From JAICLK01 sp963810525 (GTDB lineage: Bacteria; Patescibacteriota; Saccharimonadia; Saccharimonadales; UBA4665), in the NCBI GenBank assembly GCA_963810525.1, contig CAWENB010000001.1, forward strand, positions 76,239 to 140,238: a DNA stretch of 64,000 nucleotides. Reading direction: 5' to 3'. The position numbers and the translations under genes were made by a program. Shown here piece after piece: positions 54,040 to 61,774 of this stretch. The notes beneath the pieces were generated by a model. The model had not been told where the DNA came from. It did not search any database and saw nothing but the letters and a program-made list of their open reading frames with translations. Each line of letters begins with the position of its first letter. The stretch's first letter is position 1.

Positions 54040-55128
54040 GGCTTAACACCAAATTCTGGTGTCTACTCTAATCTGTTTTTCTAGAGAAGAAACTCCAGAG
54101 GATCGTAATTATTCGTTGTTTTGAGGCTCCACGGTGGGGTATGAGCTTGTCTTTCCAGACGCCGAATCTTCCGTCTAATGGGCTCGTTGTGTTGGCTACT
54201 CGTATGCCACTTTCCTGTATGTAATCGGCTTGGTAGGTGAACAGATATGGTAGGTTGCGACACAAGGAAAAATAAGCTCTTCTGGTACGCTCATGGGCAT
54301 ATCTTTTGGTGACCGGATCACGCTCCTTGAGCCATGCCCCATGTTTCTTGTACCAACCAGCGAGTGCATCCTCAAACGTTAGTTCGTCTGTCCGAGCGAG
54401 CGTTAAGGCAAGCGCTCGTAACTCAATATTTTGCGTCAGTCGTGGCTTCTTGGTCAGACATTGAGTGATGGTCATAAGCTGGTGAAACTGGCAATGCTGG
54501 ACCGGTATGCCTTTGCCCTCCAGCATAGTCCGTACGCCTCGTCTGCCGTCAATGGTGACCGCCAGGATACTGTAGCCCATTGCTTCAATCGTATCTGTTG
54601 CAACCTCATAATCTACGGTGCGTTCTGTCCCGTCTACCGTGGCGTAATACAGCACCGTATTCTCACCAAGCGTCGCCACTGCATATGGGTCAATAACAAC
54701 CAGGAGGCCCCAGTCCCCAAAGTAGGTAACATCCATTATGACGGCTACGGTACGCGGTTTCTGGATGATGCGTGGCGGGCTGTAGCCATTGAGTTGAGCG
54801 CGGATGCAACCGGTACTTTTCCGGTATTCTTTAGCCAAGCTGTTCACGGTACGACCGTCAAAGGCATACTGGTGCCATAGGGTAGCTCGCTTACGGCCAG
54901 GGCGGCCTTTACTGCTCCATGACCGACGGCAGGTACGACAGACGTAGCGCTGTAGACCGTTCCTCACACCGTTTTTCTTTACGTTGGTACAATAGCAAGA
55001 CGGACAGCTCTTTCGAGTCATCTTCGTTACTCCTTGTTTAGTTGGTACTTACAAGAATAACGAAAACAATGACAAAGAAATCTGTCCGTCTTAAAGCGCT
55101 AGCAGCAACCAGTTTTTGTTATTAAGCC
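54040..55128 (-). mobile_element. 1089-bp insertion sequence, copy 3
   Basis: Same ends, length and orientation as copy 2. The 8-bp duplication CATAATCA lies at 54032-54039 and 55129-55136. It interrupts the gene described at 53769-55630. Confidence 0.9.
54068..55021 (-). CDS. Transposase with N-terminal zinc ribbon, copy 3
   Basis: Identical protein to the other two copies, intact. Confidence 0.85.
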   Translation of the reverse strand: MTRKSCPSCYCTNVKKNGVRNGLQRYVCRTCRRSWSSKGRPGRKRATLWHQYAFDGRTVNSLAKEYRKSTGCIRAQLNGYSPPRIIQKPRTVAVIMDVTYFGDWGLLVVIDPYAVATLGENTVLYYATVDGTERTVDYEVATDTIEAMGYSILAVTIDGRRGVRTMLEGKGIPVQHCQFHQLMTITQCLTKKPRLTQNIELRALALTLARTDELTFEDALAGWYKKHGAWLKERDPVTKRYAHERTRRAYFSLCRNLPYLFTYQADYIQESGIRVANTTSPLDGRFGVWKDKLIPHRGASKQRIITILWSFFSRKTD

Positions 55129-55676
55129 CATAATCATAACCGATGCCTGACGCTGTCTCACTTACATATTTGACCACCGTGGGTTCGGATATATTAGGTG
55201 CAACAAATCGCATCGCTTCAACTACTGGTCCATGTAGTGCGGCAACTTCTAGGTGGAGTTGACTAAATAATTCATAGCCATCATCATCCGGTAGGACTAA
55301 CTGCTCTTCGGAGGGCATGCCGGAGAGGCTTGTTGCACTCACAAACCCGCCCTGGTAATCAGCTGCAGGTTCGTCAATCCGTAACCGAATACGATAAACT
55401 GGCGCACAACCAATTTCTACTCGCTCAGGGAATTGCCGCGAGAACATGCCGCCGGGTACACGTAACTTAACAATGAAGCGACCCGTCTTAAACGCGATAG
55501 CGTGCTGTCTCGCAGTTATTTCGTAGCCATCGGGATTACTATTAATTTCAACAGCATGAAGATCTGCGTTTTCGGGGTTAACCCGAAAACGTTCACCGAT
55601 TTCTGCAAGGACTGGTCGTGCCACTGCCACAACTATATTATACAAAGATTACATATATTAAGCAATATCTACCTCC

Positions 55677-57134
55677 GTATCTACTCACAACCCTGAGCGA
55701 CGCTGCCTGAGCATCGGCAGCATGACATCAAAGAATGACGTTTCCGGATGACGCTGCATCTCAGTCGCAATCACTGAGGTATTGACGGCATGGGTCTCGG
55801 CTCCCTTGGGGCTACGGTTACCGCCAAAGATCTTACGCATAATAACATGCGGCCGGATAGCTCGTTCGGCCGTGTTGTTTTCCGGCAATATGCCGTCGTA
55901 CTGCAAGCACGCCAGGAGTTGTACGCCGTGCTTGGCGATCCAGTTCTGAACTCGTTCGGCTGTCGGTTCGGGATACGCTTGGCTGGCTCGTTTCTCCAGT
56001 TCGGCCGCGAACCACGGCGGATCGCGCTCAGAGACGGGCTTGGTAAGCTCGGACCCCAGACGTTCGTACAGCCCGACAAGGTGTTGGTATAACGTCGGAC
56101 TGGCGTCTTTGGCCCGACGCAAGAGATGTACCCAGCACTGCTGGTTGTCACCGGGCAGGCTGCCGTAGGCGGCATAGCCGTCGGAGATAATGACCCGATC
56201 CTGCTTGGCCACGCCGCTGCCCCTCGTGTTCTCCAGGCTGTAACGGACACCCTGTTCGGTCACGAATGCCCACAGGTACCAGTTCTCGCCGTCCATCCGC
56301 CAACCGGTTTCGTCCGCATAGACGGCACGGGCGGTTTTAATGAGCTCACAAATAGCCTCGTAGTCTTTTCCGAACAGATCTTTGGCCTTGTCCAGCTGCG
56401 CAATGACCTCACCTTCGGAGATTGCAAAGTTGTGCAGATCGAACAGGCTCTCGCGGATCTTGTTTACCGGCAGTCGTAAGCGGTAGCGGGCGTACAGTAC
56501 GTAGGCCAGTACGTTGGTGCCGATCCGCTCGGTGTACGGTATCTGCAACGATTTCACGAACGTTTCACAGGAGGGGCACCAGTGCCGGGTGACCGTGTAG
56601 TGTTTCACGAGGAGGCGGGGCGCCAGGTCGATGTCTTCTTCGTACTTTTCGACTTGGTCGACTGGCTCGCCGACCAGACCGTTACACATGGGGCAACGTT
56701 TCAGGCTGAAGATAATGCGCTCCGTGACCGTAGCCGGGTCGGGTGCCGGCCGGTGAAAAGCAGGTGCTCCCGGCTGTTTCCCTTTCGGTTTGGCTACTTT
56801 AGCCGCCAAGGCTTTATCCTTGCCGGCTTTATACAGATAGCTGGCCAGTGTTTTGCGCTCCAGTTCTTTGTTGGCGACTTGCTGTTCGAGCTCGGTGATA
56901 CGGGCATCACGTTCACCGAGGAGCTGCTTCAGGTACTTGTTGTCAGCGCGCAGCCGTGCCTTGGTGTGCTGGTCACGGTCATGCAACCGCTCCATATTGC
57001 GGAGCCGGGTGAGACGGCGTTGTACTTCCTGGTCAAGCAGTTGCTTCATGGTACCAAAGATAGCAGGGCTCGTCGTGGCGCGCTAGGAAGTAATTCATTG
57101 ACGAGGTGAGTTACTCGGGGTTGTGAATAGATAC
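55677..57134 (-). mobile_element. IS66-family element with only the transposase gene
   Basis: Inverted repeats GTATCTACTCACAACCCTGA (left) and, reversed at the right, GTATCTATTCACAACCCCGA, flanked by an 8-bp duplication CTACCTCC (55669-55676 and 57135-57142). The 8-bp duplication is normal for IS66. The accessory tnpA and tnpB genes are absent, so it is an ISBst12-like single-gene form. Confidence 0.88.
55685..57049 (-). CDS. IS66-family transposase (TnpC)
   Basis: 454 aa. An N-terminal coiled coil (about 1-75) with a leucine zipper-like pattern comes first, then a zinc-binding domain (KRCPMCNGL, HWCPSCETF) and the DDE core: VYADETGWRMDGENWY, IISDGYAAYGSL and PENNTAERAIRPHVIMRK with the catalytic Glu. 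Intact and slightly shorter than the usual 500 aa. Confidence 0.92.
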   Translation of the reverse strand: MKQLLDQEVQRRLTRLRNMERLHDRDQHTKARLRADNKYLKQLLGERDARITELEQQVANKELERKTLASYLYKAGKDKALAAKVAKPKGKQPGAPAFHRPAPDPATVTERIIFSLKRCPMCNGLVGEPVDQVEKYEEDIDLAPRLLVKHYTVTRHWCPSCETFVKSLQIPYTERIGTNVLAYVLYARYRLRLPVNKIRESLFDLHNFAISEGEVIAQLDKAKDLFGKDYEAICELIKTARAVYADETGWRMDGENWYLWAFVTEQGVRYSLENTRGSGVAKQDRVIISDGYAAYGSLPGDNQQCWVHLLRRAKDASPTLYQHLVGLYERLGSELTKPVSERDPPWFAAELEKRASQAYPEPTAERVQNWIAKHGVQLLACLQYDGILPENNTAERAIRPHVIMRKIFGGNRSPKGAETHAVNTSVIATEMQRHPETSFFDVMLPMLRQRRSGL

Positions 57135-57252
57135 CTACCTCCTGCTTAGGGAAAGCAATGTAACCGCAAGCTAGAGTCTCCTCAGGCTTCAAACGACAGT
57201 GTCGAACTCATTAAAATGGCGTTTCGGTTTGAAATCAGAGATTATTCAGTTT

Positions 57253-58335
57253 TTATATACCTAGGTCTAGCTGGTGGGAACCATCTGTTTGTGCGACATT
57301 GAAATTTGATACGCCTACGCCTAATAGGCGAACTTTTCGATCGATCGGAAATATAGAATCAGTCAATACTAATGCCGTATTCTGGAAGTCTTCAAGACTT
57401 GCATGTGGCGCTTTTTCGGTTCTGCTCCGCGTAGACTGTTCAAAATCAGCCCACTTGACCTTAAGCGTAACGGTTCGACCAAATATTTTATCTTTGTCCA
57501 TCCAATCCCACACCTCATTAACGAGTGATCTGACGCTATATTCGACCTGGGCTTTATCAGAAATATCGTCAAGAAAAGTAGTTTCCGCGCTAAAAGACTT
57601 CCGTTCACGATCGGCACGCACAAGCCGATCATCTTCGCCATGGGCAACCTGGTAATACCACAAGCCCAGTTTGCCAAACCTGCTTTGTAAGTCTTCGCCG
57701 GTCCACTTTCTCAGGGCAGCGCCAGTTTCTATGCCTAATTGACGCATTTTCTCTGTCGTGGCGGGGCCGATGCCGTGAAACTTGGCAATCGGTAATTTCC
57801 CAATAAAAGCTTCACTCATGTCTGGTGTAATGAGATATTGCCCATTCGGTTTACGCATGTCAGAGGCAGACTTGGCAAGGAATTTGTTATAGGAGACACC
57901 CGCTGAGGCTGTCAAGCCCGTAGTAACAAATATTTTATCTCTTATGCGCTGCGCAATCGTCCAAGCAGACGGTATATGTAGTTTGTTCTCAGTGACATCT
58001 AGATACGCCTCATCAAGTGCAACGGGTTCAATGAGGTCTGTATATTCAGCGAAAATGGTATGGATTTGATTAGACACTGAGCGGTAGACATCGAACCGGG
58101 GCGTAATAAATATTAGGTCAGGATAAAGTCGTTTGGCAATGCTGGTTGGCATAGCGGAGTGAATACCATGCTTGCGAGCTTCATAGCTCGCCGTTGCTAC
58201 GACACCCCGTTTTCCATCATAGCCTACGGCTATCGGCTTACCCTTCAATGTGGGGTTGTCACGCTGCTCCACGGAAGCATAGAACGCGTCCATGTCAACG
58301 TGAATGATCTTTCGAACCTTCTTCTCTACCATCAT
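57253..58335 (-). CDS. dinB: DNA polymerase IV
   Basis: 360 aa Y-family translesion polymerase. Catalytic motifs are HVDMDAFYASVEQRDNP and ALDEAYLDVTENK with the metal-binding acidic residues, SYEARKHGI, helix-hairpin-helix IAKFHGIGPATTEKM, and the little finger domain to LLGVGVSNF. It bypasses damaged bases. TATAAT at 58346-58351 ends ten bases before the ATG. It is intact, so mutagenic bypass remains while excision repair genes in the window are broken. Confidence 0.93.
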   Translation of the reverse strand: MMVEKKVRKIIHVDMDAFYASVEQRDNPTLKGKPIAVGYDGKRGVVATASYEARKHGIHSAMPTSIAKRLYPDLIFITPRFDVYRSVSNQIHTIFAEYTDLIEPVALDEAYLDVTENKLHIPSAWTIAQRIRDKIFVTTGLTASAGVSYNKFLAKSASDMRKPNGQYLITPDMSEAFIGKLPIAKFHGIGPATTEKMRQLGIETGAALRKWTGEDLQSRFGKLGLWYYQVAHGEDDRLVRADRERKSFSAETTFLDDISDKAQVEYSVRSLVNEVWDWMDKDKIFGRTVTLKVKWADFEQSTRSRTEKAPHASLEDFQNTALVLTDSIFPIDRKVRLLGVGVSNFNVAQTDGSHQLDLGI

Positions 58336-58364
58336 TCATTACCTGATTATATTTTATCGGTAAA

Positions 58365-58595
58365 TTACTTATACCGTATAGACCGAATGCAGTCGGATCG
58401 AGAGAAAAGCAGACTATTCATCGTTTTCCTCTTCATCAATATGTGTGTAGATATCTACAACATTAACATCTTCAAGACTAGCTAAAGTTCGATAATCGTC
58501 CTTTATGCTGCACTAAATTGAAATTAACTATTTTAACCAAACCACGACAGAGGTCGTGGTTTTTATATTGCCAGAATAAAATTCATGTCCTCTTT
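58365..58595 (-). repeat. Composite repeat copy R4
   Basis: Minus strand: hairpin AAACCACGAC/GTCGTGGTTT (58539-58562, T run on the plus strand), LISI-stop-CSIKDDYRTLASLEDV..., acidic end DEEENDE with TAG, overlapped by ATG 58421 opening an 18-residue frame (MNSLLFSRSDCIRSIRYK). TTCATGTCCTCT at 58582-58593 is a one-mismatch T-arm-like string. The second frame runs into the dinB promoter. Confidence 0.75.
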
Positions 58596-58659
58596 GCGTA
58601 GCAATGGTCATATAATAGAACTTTTGTGTTAGACGTAACTGATTACATATAGAAATAAT

Positions 58660-60015
58660 TTAGGGTTGAACGTCGGCCTGTTTCGCATTAACAGGTACTG
58701 TCGGATTAACAGATTCCCCTATTTTATTCACAAGCGGTCGAGTCCATGCAGATAATGCGAACGAAACTACTACGGCTATAATAATGATAGGTAAGTCAGT
58801 GATACCGTCCTTGCCTAATATGATCGCTGCCAATAATACTGAAACGAATGGCAAGTTAAGCATTGAAACGGTCATCGCGCCGATTCCAATGGCAACTCCG
58901 GCTATCGTAGGTAGACCGCCAAAATGAGACAACAATACTCCTAAAACAGCTCCGAGAAACATTGCCGGAAAAGTTGGCCCGCCACGAAACGTACTGAGCG
59001 ACACTCCGTAAGCTAATCCTTTGAAAAGAATAATTAATAGTAATGCTCCGACTGAGAACCCAGCACTGCCAAGAATTAACGGACCAAGCTGATCCTGACC
59101 CGAAAATAATATGTATGAATAGCTATGCCCTGTTATATGCGTGAAAGAAATTGCGATTAGGGCAACTAGTAGGGCAACAATAAGCGTTGCTGACAGTACA
59201 TGCCGATTCACGTGAGGCCTGATGTAGGTAGCTATGCTTCTTATAGCTAGTACGAGTAGCGGTGCAATCAACCCTATAATTATTGCCCACATAATCTCTT
59301 TTGAATCTTCACGACCCACAGTAGGAAGATTGGGGATAGACAAAGATAATGTTCCGTGACCAGTAAAAGATCCCAAACCCGTAAATACCAGGTAACCTAT
59401 CCCAGATGCTAGCAAACCGGGAACTAACACTAGTTCCAGTGTCGCACCGCTTAGGCCACATACCTCCAGCATCAGAAAAGCACCAATAAGTGGGTTTCCG
59501 AATAATGCGCTGACGGCTGCAAAGCTACCAGCAGCAGCGATAATCGCGCCGACTCTATTTGGAATATCACGCTTAGCTAATTTGACAGCCATTAAAGCTA
59601 CCCCACCACCAAGCGCAATTAATGGAGCTTCAGGACCAACAACAGTGCCGAGGCCGATACTTACTACTGCCGCTAAGGCTATACCTGGCAATAGCTTTGG
59701 CGTCGGTGTGCCTGCGCTAACATTAAAACCCTCAATTGGCACTTCGCCGCCGGTTCCTGGTAAATATTTTATGATGAGTCCCACTAGCAAGCCAGCCACT
59801 GCCAGCGGAATTATGGGCCACCAAATTGCCAAGTTATGAGAAGTAAAGCGCTGGGGAGCATCCGTGAATATCCACTTCTGGAGATCAGCAACTAATAAAA
59901 GGAAGTAATAAGCTATTCCGGATACCAGCAGACCGACAATTGCTGAAATTATCAACAAAATCATGTAGCTCTTTTTGCGCAACGGATTGACTTTCGAAGT
60001 CGAAGTATCTGCCAT
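58660..60015 (-). CDS. ClC-family chloride channel/antiporter
   Basis: 451 aa with ten or more hydrophobic helices. Family motifs are GTGGEVP near 88 (place of GSGIP), VGPEAPLIALGGG with the gating Glu, ALFGNPLIGAFLMLE and RGGPTFPAMFLGAVLG. The gating Glu suggests a Cl-/H+ antiporter rather than a passive channel. In acid-exposed bacteria such proteins help export protons, which fits the acid-type peptidases here, though that link is inference. A strong GGAGGGGGG precedes the ATG. Confidence 0.9.
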   Translation of the reverse strand: MADTSTSKVNPLRKKSYMILLIISAIVGLLVSGIAYYFLLLVADLQKWIFTDAPQRFTSHNLAIWWPIIPLAVAGLLVGLIIKYLPGTGGEVPIEGFNVSAGTPTPKLLPGIALAAVVSIGLGTVVGPEAPLIALGGGVALMAVKLAKRDIPNRVGAIIAAAGSFAAVSALFGNPLIGAFLMLEVCGLSGATLELVLVPGLLASGIGYLVFTGLGSFTGHGTLSLSIPNLPTVGREDSKEIMWAIIIGLIAPLLVLAIRSIATYIRPHVNRHVLSATLIVALLVALIAISFTHITGHSYSYILFSGQDQLGPLILGSAGFSVGALLLIILFKGLAYGVSLSTFRGGPTFPAMFLGAVLGVLLSHFGGLPTIAGVAIGIGAMTVSMLNLPFVSVLLAAIILGKDGITDLPIIIIAVVVSFALSAWTRPLVNKIGESVNPTVPVNAKQADVQP

Positions 60016-60218
60016 ATTACCCCCCTCCAGTGTGATAGAAGCTCCCTAGCAGTAAGCATATGCGTAAAAATTGCTGCGGTATGTAATTTAACGCACATTG
60101 ACCTTACCCATGTGAGTTAAGGAAGTTAAAAGAAGTATTGATCCAGCTCAATAAACCTTATCATCTGTCTGGCTAGACGTTTGGATACTGTTCTCCGCAT
60201 GATCTCGCTGCTATCATT

Positions 60219-60575
60219 TTATGACAATATATTCAAGCTGCCTTCCCAAAACGTCTCACCGTCAATAATCGCTAGCTTACGGTGAAGTTTGCCAGTATAA
60301 AGTACAAGAATGTCCATCTCTTGCATCGCTTGTATTGAAATGGTTGCTTGTTGGGCATATTCATAGTCATGCTCAACTGGACTACGCGTAGTGACAACTA
60401 TATGTATGCCACGCTGTCGTAGATTACTGAGTATCGGCAGTAAATCATTCATACGCCTTGTGGTCATGAACGGACTCTCAATTAATACACTACGTTGAGC
60501 ACTTTTTAAGACTTTTTCAAACGCTTTATAGAAGTTTCTGTTATCATATAAGCGAGAGGAAAGCAGATTATTCAT
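60219..60575 (-). CDS. Phospholipase D-like (single HKD) protein in the composite repeat
   Basis: 118 aa starting MNNLLSSRLYDNRNFYKAF. The PLD fold is visible: SVLIESPFMTTRRMNDLL, GIHIVVTTRSPVEHD and the catalytic HKD motif HRKLAIID followed by WEGSLNILS. A single HKD would need dimerisation to form an active site, as in Nuc-type nucleases. The ATG overlaps the stop of a conserved acidic frame, and GAGGAGGAAG in that frame is its ribosome site. Related proteins usually continue past NILS, so it may be truncated by about 15 residues. Confidence 0.8.
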   Translation of the reverse strand: MNNLLSSRLYDNRNFYKAFEKVLKSAQRSVLIESPFMTTRRMNDLLPILSNLRQRGIHIVVTTRSPVEHDYEYAQQATISIQAMQEMDILVLYTGKLHRKLAIIDGETFWEGSLNILS

Positions 60576-60756
60576 CGTCTTCCTCCTCGTCCATTGCAGT
60601 ATAAGTGTCTATGAGATCAACATCTTCAAGACCGAATAAAGTTCTATTAGCGTCCTTTATGCTGCACCAAAATTTGCAACTGATACGAAAGGCTCCATGG
60701 TTTATACTCGTGGAACATTTGTTTCAAATCTCTGTATTCATGAATTCAAGTCCTCT
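60573..60756 (-). repeat. Composite repeat copy R5 (fullest copy)
   Basis: Encodes RISCKFWCSIKDANRTLFG... with acidic end MDEEEDDE and TAA, overlapping ATG 60575 of the PLD-like gene. The far side has the string TTTGCAACTGATACGAAAGG and an imperfect hairpin (about 60690-60720), then TTCAAGTCCTCT (60745-60756), a 12-base match to the tRNA-Leu T arm. The acidic frame has no ATG, GTG or TTG start in frame before the conserved part. Confidence 0.8.
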
Positions 60757-60823
60757 TAAGCCGGTGTTTTGAGATTTTTTTCTGAACCTACGAGATAGTT
60801 GGAGTTGCTATATTAGACTAATA

Positions 60824-60832
60824 TGCTATAGT
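60824..60832 (+). promoter_or_regulatory. Extended -10 of the gene at 60841
   Basis: TGC followed by TATAGT, eight bases before the ATG. Confidence 0.5.
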
Positions 60833-60840
60833 TAATATAT

Positions 60841-61257
60841 ATGACTACTCCAGATACGATTCCGGAACCTTTAGACAGACCAGGACTATATTACGAGGAA
60901 GAAGTACTGCAGGCCGGTGTTGTCCGCGCAGCTGGTCGGATAGCTATTACAGCATTGCGAACTGGTGGGCAATGGGGTGTAAGAGTCTATCCCGCTAGTT
61001 TTATAAATAGTTCAGCCATACCAGACGATGCGCCACTTCTAGGTTATATAGTGACCGATGTAGAAGGTTTTAGCGAAGACCCACGACGCGATGAAGGTGA
61101 AGGGGTACCTCGTGACCGAGTATGGCCGATCACTACTACTTGGTTTGCCGATAGAGAGCTTGTGGGTCAGTTTGAAAGTGCCCAACATCTCCGTGGAGGG
61201 ATGTACGAAAATGATGCTGTCATGGGTGCGGTACTTGGCATACAGGCTCGCGAATAG
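60841..61257 (+). CDS. Hypothetical protein, 138 aa
   Basis: Acidic soluble protein (RPGLYYEEEVLQAGVVRAAG, DVEGFSEDPRRDEGEG) lying between repeat copies R5 and R6. No family, signal peptide or metal motif is visible. The start-proximal promoter supports expression. Confidence 0.6.
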   Translation: MTTPDTIPEPLDRPGLYYEEEVLQAGVVRAAGRIAITALRTGGQWGVRVYPASFINSSAIPDDAPLLGYIVTDVEGFSEDPRRDEGEGVPRDRVWPITTTWFADRELVGQFESAQHLRGGMYENDAVMGAVLGIQARE

Positions 61258-61433
61258 CTGACATTCTCAGACAACGTTATTATGGTATATACAAGCTACG
61301 CATATTTTTATTTATGCTCCTGCTCTAGAATATTTATTTCTCCATTAAAATTAACAAAGCCCATTCGTAAGAGCTTATCGTGTATGGCAACTATGCTGGG
61401 TACAAAATGGTGCTATTTAATGTCGCTCTGGTG

Positions 61434-61525
61434 CGCCAACATTTGCAACTGATACGAAAGGTTCCAAAATTTATTATTTTGGAACCTTTGTTTTATAACT
61501 ACCCTGTCTTTATGGTCCAAGTTCT
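61434..61525 (-). repeat. Partial composite repeat copy R6 with perfect terminator hairpin
   Basis: Keeps only the non-coding half: GCGCCAACATTTGCAACTG, then a 13-bp perfect stem AAGGTTCCAAAAT (61458-61470) / ATTTTGGAACCTT (61476-61488) with a five-base loop and TTGTTTTA on the plus strand. TTTGCAACTGATACGAAAGG is shared exactly with R5. A degenerate T-arm-like string follows near 61516. The rest of 61258-61582 shows nothing I can name. Confidence 0.7.
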
Positions 61526-61582
61526 TTCAATTAACGCCTGGAAAAATTGACAAAAATAGCATAAGAAGTTATATAGCATAGT

Positions 61583-61774
61583 ATGAATTATGAGAATTCT
61601 AATCCTAGTAAATGAACCGCTCAGACATGGGAGTTAAACCTAGCAGCCGGGGAAGCCGCGATATATGATGAAGACCGTAGGCGTGCAAATGAGCAGTACC
61701 CACAAAATCCATAAGTATGGTCTGATCTCATGGGCTGGGCGTTTGAAGGTTGTATTGTGACCGTAGGCGACTAG
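61583..61774 (+). pseudogene. Decayed small ORF, 63 codons with two stops
   Basis: A single frame, ATG to TAG, broken by TGA (codon 11) and TAA (codon 44). Protein-like stretches are TWELNLAAGEAAIYDEDRRR and WSDLMGWAFEGC. The end overlaps the end of the adenylation-domain gene on the other strand by four bases. Evidence is weak; chance cannot be excluded. Confidence 0.3.

Larger units (their letters stand above)
53769..55630 (-). pseudogene. Hypothetical gene split by the 1089-bp IS
   Basis: Upstream part 55630-55129 and downstream part 54031-53769 join into one 255-codon frame once the IS and one copy of CATAATCA are removed. The start is GTG 55630 with TATAAT six bases upstream (minus strand 55637-55642). 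The protein has VARPVLAEIGERFRV, VAALHGPVVEAMRFVAPN and SRLYVVGERRDLTE; no family is recognised. The interrupted frame reads into IS sequence and stops after a few codons. Confidence 0.75.

Noticed and set aside
43184..61525. CRISPR array as explanation of the repeats
   Set aside because: Units are over 100 bp, diverged, kilobases apart and coding-like; no cas genes are present.
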